A stretch of DNA of 22,056 nt from Brevundimonas sp. UBA7506 (GTDB taxonomy: Bacteria; Pseudomonadota; Alphaproteobacteria; Caulobacterales; Caulobacteraceae): positions 161,757-183,812 of the forward strand of contig NZ_DLNQ01000007.1 in NCBI RefSeq assembly GCF_002479495.1. The letters are read 5' to 3'. Below are positions 16,255-22,056 of this stretch, in pieces; positions within the stretch are counted from its first letter, which is position 1, and the number at the start of each line of letters is the position of its first letter. Position numbers and translations under genes: made by a program. Under the pieces are notes generated by a model. It made no database searches, had not been told where the DNA came from, and was given only the letters and a program-made list of their open reading frames with translations.

Positions 16255-16977
16255 TCAGAACGGGCTGAAGCGCTCCACCAGGGACTGGGCCGCGGGCGTC
16301 GCCTGCATCCGGCTGATGTCGCCGCGGCCGCCGTAGCTGATGCGCGCCTCGGCGATCTGGGTGTGGGCGATGGTGTTGGCCGAGGAGATGTCCTCGGGGC
16401 GCACGATGCCGGCGACGGTCAGTTCGCGGACCTCACGGTTGGTGCGCACTTCTTGCCGACCCTGGATGACCATGTTGCCGTTGGGCATGACGGCGGTGAC
16501 CACGGCGGCCACGGTCAGGTTGACGCGCTCAGAGCGGTTGACGCTGCCCGAACCCGAGGCGTTGGTCTCGCCCTCGGTGCCGACCATCTTGGCCGGGTCG
16601 AAGCCGCCGGGGAAGGCGCGGCCGAGGCTGTTCTCCAGGCCGAAGAAGTTGGTGACCCCGCCCGAGGCGCTGTTGGAGCGGGCGCGCTGGGTCGAGTTCT
16701 GCGTCTGGGCGCGGTCGTTGATGTCGATGTTGACCGTCAGGATATCGCCGACCCGGCGGGCGCGCTGATCGCCGAAGAAGCTGCGGGCGCCGGTGCGCCA
16801 CAGGCTGTTGGGCGAGGCAGGGGTGGGCGGCGGCAGATAGGCCTGCTCGATCGGCGCCAGGGCGGCGGGGTAGCCGACGGGGGCCAGTTCAGGCCCCTTC
16901 ACCGTTTCCGTGATGGTGGAGCAGGCGCCCAGCGAAAGGGCGGAAGCGGCGGCGGCGAGGATCAGAACTTTACGCAT
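16255..16977 (-). CDS. flgH: flagellar L-ring protein FlgH
   Basis: This 240-residue outer-membrane lipoprotein forms the L ring around the flagellar rod. The lipobox Leu-Gly-Ala-Cys19 is clear. Family segments include SLWRTGARSFFGDQRARRVGD, DILTVNIDINDRAQTQN, the NLTVAAVVTAVMPNGNMVIQG strand pair, and the IVRPEDISSANTI motif near residues 192-204. Length is normal. It is the last gene of flgF-flgG-flgA-flgH, starting 11 bases after the flgA stop. Confidence 0.97.
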   Translation of the reverse strand: MRKVLILAAAASALSLGACSTITETVKGPELAPVGYPAALAPIEQAYLPPPTPASPNSLWRTGARSFFGDQRARRVGDILTVNIDINDRAQTQNSTQRARSNSASGGVTNFFGLENSLGRAFPGGFDPAKMVGTEGETNASGSGSVNRSERVNLTVAAVVTAVMPNGNMVIQGRQEVRTNREVRELTVAGIVRPEDISSANTIAHTQIAEARISYGGRGDISRMQATPAAQSLVERFSPF

Positions 16978-16988
16978 GACGGGATCTC

Positions 16989-17762
16989 TCAGCGGGCGGC
17001 GAACTGTTGCGGGTTGGCGCGGGCTATCTGGGCGGCGGGACCGGCGACGGCGCGACCCGGCGACACGGCCACGGCGTCGATGGTGCGGCCCGACTGGACG
17101 TTCAGTACGGGGACGGGCTCGCCCGCCGAGGCGTTGCGGGTGGCCTTGCCTGTGACGGTCAGCTCGACGCCGCCTACGATATAGGCGACCTCGACCATGT
17201 CGTTGCGGGCGATGACCTGAGGCGAGGCCAGGTCGCGGCCGGTCACGACGGCGCCGGCGCGAAGGGCGCGCTTGGCTGACAGGCCGACGACCTGGTCGGC
17301 GTCCTGGGGACCGCCGGCCGGGGCCTGATGGGCCTGAACCGTGGACCAGACGACGTCGGCAGGCTGGACAATGTCGCCGGCGGCCAGGCTGCGGGCGTAG
17401 GTCAGGACCTCGACGGTGGCGCCGGGGCGCGAGACCACGGTGGCGGCGGCGGGACGGGCCGAAGCGTCTGCAGTCATGGCGCCGCCTTCGCGCACGACCA
17501 CGCGGCGCAGGCCCTGAGGGTTGGCCCAGTCCAGACCGGCGCGGCGGGCCGCGGCCTGGATCTGGCTGGCCTCGAAGACGGCGGTGGCGCCCAGCCGCTG
17601 GCCGACCACGACATCGGCGGCGGCGCCCGCGTCGTCGAACAGATCGCCCAGGGTGACGCGGCCGTCGTCGTCGACGGGGTCGGCCAGCAGGCTGACCGGA
17701 CCGGCCAGAGCCGGAGCGGCGAAGGCGGTGAGAACGGCGGTCAGGATCAGGATGCGCTTCAT
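16989..17762 (-). CDS. flgA: flagellar P-ring assembly chaperone FlgA
   Basis: This is a 257-residue periplasmic chaperone for FlgI P-ring assembly. The signal peptide ends at Ala-Leu-Ala (about residue 20). The C-terminal half carries the SAF/FlgA core: YARSLAAGDIVQPADVVW, then KRALRAGAVVTGRDLASP, then ELTVTGKATRNASAGEPVPV and LNVQSGRTIDAVAV. The N-terminal region is poorly conserved, as is usual. It starts three bases after the flgG stop and is in the same operon as flgH. Confidence 0.95.
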   Translation of the reverse strand: MKRILILTAVLTAFAAPALAGPVSLLADPVDDDGRVTLGDLFDDAGAAADVVVGQRLGATAVFEASQIQAAARRAGLDWANPQGLRRVVVREGGAMTADASARPAAATVVSRPGATVEVLTYARSLAAGDIVQPADVVWSTVQAHQAPAGGPQDADQVVGLSAKRALRAGAVVTGRDLASPQVIARNDMVEVAYIVGGVELTVTGKATRNASAGEPVPVLNVQSGRTIDAVAVSPGRAVAGPAAQIARANPQQFAAR

Positions 17763-17765
17763 GAC

Positions 17766-18554
17766 TTAGCTCTTCACCTGGGCCGAGACCGACAGCATCT
17801 CGTCGGCGGTGGTGATGACCTTGGAGTTCATCTCATAGGCGCGCTGGGCGACGATCAGGGCGGTGATCTCGCTGACGGCGTCCACGTTCGAGGCTTCGGT
17901 GTAGCGGTGCAGCAACTGGCCGAAGCCGGGCTCATTCGGCGCGCCGATGGTGGCGGCGCCCGAGGCGGCGGTCTCCAGCAGCAGGTTGTCGCCGATGGCT
18001 TCCAGGCCCGCCTCGTTGAAGAAGGTTGCAAGCTCCAGCTGTCCCACCACCTGCGGCGCGGCCTGGCCCTGGGTCGTGACCTGGACCTGACCGGATTTGG
18101 AGATCGAGATGTCGATCATGTCCTGGGGGATGTTGATGGCCGGTTCGACGGGGTAGCCGTCGTCGGTGACCAACTGGCCTTCGCCGTTGACGGCGAAGTT
18201 GCCCGCGCGGGTGTAGGCGATCTCGCCGGACGGCATGCTGATCTGGAAGTAGCCCTTGCCCTCGATGGCGATGTCGTAGTCGTTTCCGGTACGGGTCGGG
18301 CTGCCCTGTTCGGTGATGCGATAGACGCTGCCCGCCTTCACACCGGCGCCGATCTGGATGCCGGTGGGGACCACGGTTCCCTGGGTCGAGGACTGGGCCC
18401 CCATGCGTTCGACGTTCTGGTACAGCAGGTCCTGGAACTCGGCCCGCTGACGCTTGAAGCCGACCGTGTTCATGTTGGCGATGTTGTTGGAGATGACCTC
18501 GACGTTCAGCTGTTGGGCCAGCATGCCGGAGGTGGCGGTTCGAAGAGCGCGCAT
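17766..18554 (-). CDS. flgG: flagellar distal rod protein FlgG
   Basis: This 262-residue axial protein forms the distal rod of the flagellar basal body. The N-terminal rod signature is MRALRTATSGMLAQQLNVEV followed by ISNNIANMNTVGFKRQRAEF. Residues 96-140 hold the FlgE/F/G domain (DYDIAIEGKGYFQI and YTRAGNFAVNGEGQL). The C-terminal helix has NVDAVSEITALIVAQRAYEMNSKVITTAD. Length is typical. It begins 16 bases after the flgF stop. Confidence 0.98.
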   Translation of the reverse strand: MRALRTATSGMLAQQLNVEVISNNIANMNTVGFKRQRAEFQDLLYQNVERMGAQSSTQGTVVPTGIQIGAGVKAGSVYRITEQGSPTRTGNDYDIAIEGKGYFQISMPSGEIAYTRAGNFAVNGEGQLVTDDGYPVEPAINIPQDMIDISISKSGQVQVTTQGQAAPQVVGQLELATFFNEAGLEAIGDNLLLETAASGAATIGAPNEPGFGQLLHRYTEASNVDAVSEITALIVAQRAYEMNSKVITTADEMLSVSAQVKS

Positions 18555-18570
18555 CGTTCGGGCGTCCTAA

Positions 18571-19308
18571 CTAGCTGATCCGGCCCAGCCGCTCGACCGA
18601 GCGGCGTGACAGGTCGTTGGCGTTTTCGATCATCTTGGTCACGCGTTCGTAGGCGCGGTTGATCTCGATCAGGTTGGTGATTTCCTGAAGCGTGTTGACG
18701 TTCGAACCTTCCAGCATCCCCTGGCGGATCTGCACGTCCGGGGCGTCGACCGGCTGGGCGTTCGAGGTGTTGCGGTACAGGCCGTCGCCGCTCTTTTGCA
18801 GCACCGACAGGGCGTCGAAGCGGACGGCGTTCAGGCGGCCGACCGGCTGCCCCTGCTGACTGATGGTGCCGTCGGGGCCGACGGTGACGGGGCCGAGCTC
18901 GGGGTCGAGCGTGATCGGACCGCCGTCGCCCAGGACCGGCTGGCCCTGCTTGGTCATCAGCACGCCCTCGGCGTTGGTCGTGAAGCCGCCGTCGCGGGTG
19001 TAAGCCTGACCCGTGCCGGTCTGGACCGCGAAGAAGGCGCCTTCGCCTTCGATGGCGAAATCCAGAGCGCGGCCCGTCTGCTTCATCGAGCCCTGGCCGA
19101 AGTCGCGCCCCACGCCCTTGTCCAGCACGAAGCTGGCCGAGGGGCGGATGTTGTCGTTGCGGGCGCGCTGACCGACCTCGGTCCCGACCATCAACTGTTC
19201 GACCTTGAACCCGGTGGTGTCAGCATTGGCGACGTTGTTCGCCACGATGTCGAGCTCGCGGCGAAGCGTCATTTGACGGGACAGTCCGATGTAGGCGGCG
19301 TTTTCCAC
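18571..19308 (-). CDS. flgF: flagellar proximal rod protein FlgF
   Basis: This 245-residue rod protein is the first gene of the basal-body operon. The N-terminal axial motif is ELDIVANNVANADTTGFKVEQ, the central domain has ALDFAIEGEGAFFAVQ and AYTRDGGFTTNAEG, and the C-terminal helix has NTLQEITNLIEINRAYERVTKMI. The start is GTG at 19306-19308, with AGGAG about eight bases upstream. A sigma-54 promoter lies close upstream, consistent with mid-to-late expression in the Caulobacter flagellar cascade. Confidence 0.97.
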   Translation of the reverse strand: MENAAYIGLSRQMTLRRELDIVANNVANADTTGFKVEQLMVGTEVGQRARNDNIRPSASFVLDKGVGRDFGQGSMKQTGRALDFAIEGEGAFFAVQTGTGQAYTRDGGFTTNAEGVLMTKQGQPVLGDGGPITLDPELGPVTVGPDGTISQQGQPVGRLNAVRFDALSVLQKSGDGLYRNTSNAQPVDAPDVQIRQGMLEGSNVNTLQEITNLIEINRAYERVTKMIENANDLSRRSVERLGRIS

Positions 19309-19335
19309 GAGTGCGGCTCCTTCGCCGATCTCGTC

Positions 19336-19350
19336 GCAACGACCGTGCCA
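19336..19350 (-). promoter_or_regulatory. sigma-54 promoter of flgF-flgG-flgA-flgH
   Basis: On the minus strand TGGCAC (19345-19350), five bases, then TTGC (19336-19339) match the -24/-12 consensus exactly. Transcription should start about 12 bases downstream, leaving a short leader with the flgF Shine-Dalgarno. In Caulobacter the rod and ring genes use sigma-54 and the activator FlbD. Confidence 0.85.
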
Positions 19351-19404
19351 ACAGGGTTAATCCAGGCGCAGCAAGGGTTTTGCCCGATTTGACCCTGGCG
19401 GCGC

Positions 19405-19421
19405 CCGGCAGGATTTGCCGA
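19405..19421. promoter_or_regulatory. candidate FlbD (ftr-type) site
   Basis: CGGCA (19406-19410) and TGCCG (19416-19420) form an inverted repeat around GGATT. It lies about 60 bases upstream of the sigma-54 promoter and directly beside the CtrA box. Its form and place fit an ftr element that could activate flgF and repress fliL. I compare it with Caulobacter from memory, so the assignment is tentative. Confidence 0.5.
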
Positions 19422-19424
19422 TCG

Positions 19425-19440
19425 TAAACGCCTCGTTAAC
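19425..19440 (+). promoter_or_regulatory. CtrA box upstream of fliL
   Basis: TAAA, seven bases, then TTAAC matches the CtrA consensus TTAA-N7-TTAAC with one mismatch in the first half. It lies 42-48 bases upstream of the two possible fliL starts, where CtrA-dependent class II flagellar promoters have their site near -35. Confidence 0.7.
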
Positions 19441-19481
19441 CAAAATCGCCTCATCAGGAAGTCTGTGATGATCGGGGCGAC

Positions 19482-20132
19482 GTGCGGATGCTGAAGCTGG
19501 GCAAGAAGAAGGACGCGGCGCCGGGCGGCGACGACGCCAACCTGCCCGCCGTTTCGGACGGCGAAGGCGGGGAGGGCGCGCCCGCCAAGAAGAAGCTGCC
19601 CCTGCTGTTCATCATCATCCCGGCGGCCCTGGTCGTCCTGGGCGGCGGCGGGGCCGCGGCCTTCTTCCTGATGAAGCCCAAGCCGGCCGAGGCCGAGGCC
19701 GGGGAGCACGGCGCGGAAAAAAAGGCCGATCACGGCAAGAAGGAAGAGAAGAAGGGCGGCGATCACGGCGGCGGCAAGGACGGCGAGGCCGATCCGGCGG
19801 CGGGCAAGATCGCGGAGGGGCCTGACGGCGTGACCTTCTACACCCTGCCCGACATGATCGTGAACATTCAGTCGGCGGACGGTCGTCCGACCTATTTGAA
19901 GCTGAAACTGACGCTGGAGATGAAGGACGCTGAACTGGCGTCGCACCTGCAGGGCGAGGCCCCGCGGATGCAGGACATGTTCCAGGGCTTCCTGCGCGAA
20001 CTGCGCCCCGAGGACCTGGCCGGCTCGGCCGGATCCTATCAGCTGCGCGCCGAGATCCTGCGCCGGGTCAACCTGATCGCCGCTCCCGGCAAGGTCGATG
20101 CCGTGCTGATCGAAGAAATGCTGGTGCAGTAG
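19482..20132 (+). CDS. fliL: flagellar basal body-associated protein FliL
   Basis: This is a 216-residue single-pass inner-membrane protein around the MS ring and stators that supports stator function and motility. A cytoplasmic N-terminus with KKK precedes one membrane segment (about residues 39-64, LPLLFIIIPAALVVL then a Gly/Ala run). A linker rich in Lys, His, Gly and Glu follows (about 65-110), then the FliL domain (FYTLPDMIVNIQSADGRPTY to the end). Two starts are possible: GTG at 19482, with GGGG close upstream, or ATG at 19488. It heads fliL-fliM-DUF6468; the next ATG lies two bases after its stop. Confidence 0.93.
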   Translation: MRMLKLGKKKDAAPGGDDANLPAVSDGEGGEGAPAKKKLPLLFIIIPAALVVLGGGGAAAFFLMKPKPAEAEAGEHGAEKKADHGKKEEKKGGDHGGGKDGEADPAAGKIAEGPDGVTFYTLPDMIVNIQSADGRPTYLKLKLTLEMKDAELASHLQGEAPRMQDMFQGFLRELRPEDLAGSAGSYQLRAEILRRVNLIAAPGKVDAVLIEEMLVQ

Positions 20133-20134
20133 GC

Positions 20135-21193
20135 ATGACCGACACCCTGGCGGCCGAAAACGAACTGGATCCCTTCGGCGGCGAAGCGGACATGGGCGCG
20201 GCCCTGTCCGAGCGCGTGCTGAACCAGGACGAGATCGACAGCCTGCTGGGCTTCGACATGGGCGACGGCGACGACTCCGAACGGAGCGGCATCCGCGCCA
20301 TCATCAACTCGGCCCTGGTGTCCTACGAGCGTCTGCCGATGCTCGAGATCGTCTTCGACCGCCTGGTGCGGTTGATGACGACGTCCTTGCGCAACTTCAC
20401 CTCGGACAACGTCGAGGTCAGCCTCGACACCATCAGCTCGATCCGTTTCGGCGACTATCTGAACTCGATCCCCTTGCCGGCCATCCTGGCGGTGTTCCGG
20501 GCCGAGGAGCTGGACAACTACGGCCTGCTGACGGTCGATTCCAACCTGATCTATTCGATCGTCGACGTCCTGCTGGGCGGGCGTCGCGGCACGGCGGCCC
20601 TGCGTATCGAGGGGCGGCCCTACACCACCATCGAGCGGGTGCTGGTGCAGCGGATGGTCGAGGTCATCCTGAACGACGCCCGCGCCGCCTTCGAGCCGCT
20701 GACCCCGGTGCATTTCACCCTGGACCGGCTGGAGACCAATCCGCGCTTCGCCGCCATCGCGCGCCCGGCCAACGCCGCCATCCTGGTCAAGCTGCGCATC
20801 GACATGGAGGATCGCGGCGGACGGGTCGAGCTGCTGCTGCCCTATTCGACGCTGGAGCCGATCCGCAAGATGCTGCTGCAGCAGTTCATGGGCGAGAAGT
20901 TCGGCCGCGACAACATCTGGGAAGGCCACCTGGCCACCGAGCTCTGGACCACCGAGACCGAGGTCCGCTGCGTGCTGGACGAGCAGCAGATGCCCCTGTC
21001 CCAGGTGCTGGACTTCAAGGTCGGCGACACCCTGATGCTGAACGTCTCGCCGGATTCCGAGGTGTCGGTCCGCGCCGGTTCCATTCCGCTGACGACCGGC
21101 AAGATGGGCCGCAAGGGCCAGCATATCGCCGTGCGGGTCGAGGGACCGATCAATCCCGACATCGCCGCCAACCTGAGCCGAAGGAAGGGCTGA
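20135..21193 (+). CDS. fliM: flagellar motor switch protein FliM
   Basis: This is a 352-residue C-ring component; it binds phosphorylated CheY-type regulators and helps set motor rotation. The N-terminal switch peptide is visible as LNQDEIDSLLGF at residues 29-40. The middle CheC-like domain includes YDRL-type helices and SLDTISSIRFGDYLNSIPLP. The C-terminal FliN/SpoA domain runs from about 275 to 350 (VGDTLMLNVSPDSEVSVRAG). Length is typical. The gene is followed after one base by the DUF6468 gene, indicating tight translational linkage. Confidence 0.98.
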   Translation: MTDTLAAENELDPFGGEADMGAALSERVLNQDEIDSLLGFDMGDGDDSERSGIRAIINSALVSYERLPMLEIVFDRLVRLMTTSLRNFTSDNVEVSLDTISSIRFGDYLNSIPLPAILAVFRAEELDNYGLLTVDSNLIYSIVDVLLGGRRGTAALRIEGRPYTTIERVLVQRMVEVILNDARAAFEPLTPVHFTLDRLETNPRFAAIARPANAAILVKLRIDMEDRGGRVELLLPYSTLEPIRKMLLQQFMGEKFGRDNIWEGHLATELWTTETEVRCVLDEQQMPLSQVLDFKVGDTLMLNVSPDSEVSVRAGSIPLTTGKMGRKGQHIAVRVEGPINPDIAANLSRRKG

Positions 21194-21194
21194 C

Positions 21195-21779
21195 ATGACC
21201 GGCATCATTCTCGATTCCATCCTGATGCTGCTGCTGGTCGCGGCCATCGCCTACGGCATCAAGCTGGAGAAGAAGCTGAAGGCCCTGCGGGACGGTCAGC
21301 TGGCCTTTGCCGGCGCCGTCAGCGAGCTGAACTCGGCCGCCGGGCGCGCCGAACAGGCCCTGGCGACCCTGCGCGCCTCGGGCCACGAGACCGACCTGCT
21401 GCACGATCGCATCATCAAGGCCCGCGCCGTTAAGCAGGAGCTGGAGGTGCTGATCGCCCGCGCCCCCGCCGGCCTGCCGCCGCGCGCCCAGGTCGAGGCT
21501 CCGGTCGAGGCGCCGCTGGAATTAACGGTTCCGGCCTCGCAGGTCGCGCCCTTGCTGGACGACGAGGCCCGCGCCCGTCGCATGGCCTCGTTGATGGAAC
21601 GGATCGAGGGCGCGCGCGCGGTGATGAAGGCGCCTGCCGCCGCCCGACCCGCCGCGCCCGCTGCGGCTTCGACCGAGGCCTTCGCCCCGGTGCGTCAGGC
21701 CCTGGCCGCTAACCATGCTGCGCAACAGAGCCTAAACCGCGCCCGTCGTAGCCTGGACGAAGATCTTTTCGCTGCATGA
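21195..21779 (+). CDS. DUF6468 flagellar-locus membrane protein
   Basis: This is a 194-residue protein with one N-terminal membrane segment (about residues 4-21, ILDSILMLLLVAAIAYGIK). A charged helical region follows (EKKLKALRDGQLAFAGAVSE to HDRIIKARAVKQELE), probably coiled coil, then a Pro/Ala-rich tail. This architecture and its place after fliM fit the alphaproteobacterial DUF6468 proteins, which have no defined role that I know of. It starts one base after the fliM stop, so a motor- or C-ring-related role is a reasonable inference from context. Confidence 0.8.
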   Translation: MTGIILDSILMLLLVAAIAYGIKLEKKLKALRDGQLAFAGAVSELNSAAGRAEQALATLRASGHETDLLHDRIIKARAVKQELEVLIARAPAGLPPRAQVEAPVEAPLELTVPASQVAPLLDDEARARRMASLMERIEGARAVMKAPAAARPAAPAAASTEAFAPVRQALAANHAAQQSLNRARRSLDEDLFAA

Positions 21780-21795
21780 CTCTAAGAGGCCCTAT

Positions 21796-21816
21796 GTCCG
21801 AGGCGCGGCCTCGGAC
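21796..21816. terminator. strong stem-loop between DUF6468 gene and next gene
   Basis: GTCCGAGGC (21796-21804) and GCCTCGGAC (21808-21816) form a perfect 9-bp stem with a 3-base loop. Seven T occur at 21834-21840, 17 bases after the stem, too far for a classic terminator. It may weaken transcription into the next gene or protect the upstream mRNA end. Confidence 0.4.
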
Positions 21817-21890
21817 GACTTGAGGGCGAAGAGTTTTTTTGAAGTCTCTATGCCTGTGCGGCGTTTGAACCGCCTTACCGAGTGCCACCG

Positions 21891-22056
21891 ATGAGCAAGC
21901 TGCCCCGTCTTCTGCCCCTGATCGCCATCGCCATCGGCGGTGGCGTGGGCGTGCGCGCGGCGGGGGGGGGGCCGGGGGTGTTTCCGGGGCGGGCCCCCCC
22001 GGGCCCAGGAGGCGCGGGCCCCCGGGACCCCGGGGGGGGGGGGGGCGGGGGCGCCG
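21891..22056 (+). CDS. start of a further flagellar-locus membrane protein (partial, probably MotE-like)
   Basis: The ATG at 21891 opens MSKLPRLLPLIAIAIGGGVG, a short basic start and a membrane segment. This resembles the N-terminus of the MotE-like (MgtE N-domain) proteins that follow DUF6468 genes in Caulobacteraceae flagellar loci, from memory. After about 21960 the bases become long G and C runs and the translation turns into Gly/Pro strings. I treat that part as unreliable sequence and give the family call only from the first 24 residues and the gene order. Confidence 0.5.
   Translation, partial: MSKLPRLLPLIAIAIGGGVGVRAAGGGPGVFPGRAPPGPGGAGPRDPGGGGGGGA

Noticed and set aside
17328..18578. 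416-codon forward open frame opposite flgA and flgG
   Set aside because: Antisense shadow crossing two real flagellar genes.
1..22056. CRISPR arrays, intact insertion sequences or riboswitches
   Set aside because: No regularly spaced repeats, intact transposase gene or recognisable riboswitch fold was seen on reading the window.

Overview
The window is high-GC alphaproteobacterial chromosome, most likely Caulobacteraceae and probably Brevundimonas-like (inference). Four things point that way. The flagellar order flgF-flgG-flgA-flgH diverging from fliL-fliM matches Caulobacter. The flagellar intergenic region carries a sigma-54 promoter and a CtrA-type box. The SOS box has the alphaproteobacterial form GTTC-N7-GTTC. 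The mutasome cassette imuA-imuB-dnaE2 is intact. The right edge (from about 21965) degenerates into G/C homopolymers and looks like a low-quality contig end.

Layout. Bases 1-75 hold the tail of an unseen gene and a terminator. Bases 131-2944 (minus) encode a secreted M14 zinc carboxypeptidase. Bases 3090-3310 (plus) hold a fragment of an N6-adenine DNA methyltransferase. Bases 3328-8925 (minus) are the SOS mutasome operon imuA-imuB-dnaE2, with a LexA box over the imuA start codon. Bases about 8960-11530 look like a decayed mobile island. It has a perfect 19-bp inverted repeat, a probably 5'-truncated gene whose C-terminus resembles a HEPN nuclease, an XRE-type regulator with its own palindromic operator, and a serine recombinase remnant. 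The island lies next to a tRNA-Ser(GGA) gene (11563-11652, minus). Bases 11800-12791 (plus) are msrA and an MmcQ/YjbR-family gene. Bases 12794-14605 (minus) encode a secreted DUF885 metallohydrolase-like protein. Bases 14675-16132 (minus) hold three small exported proteins that look like tandem paralogues. Bases 16255-19308 (minus) are the basal-body rod and ring operon flgF-flgG-flgA-flgH. Bases 19482 onward (plus) are fliL, fliM, a DUF6468 gene and the start of a further membrane-associated flagellar gene.

How the genes work together. DNA damage should relieve LexA and express ImuA, ImuB and DnaE2 for mutagenic lesion bypass. The two divergent flagellar units appear to be switched by CtrA (fliL side) and sigma-54 with a possible FlbD site (flgF side), as in the Caulobacter flagellar hierarchy. 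The least explained parts are the XRE plus HEPN-like pair and the three-paralogue operon.
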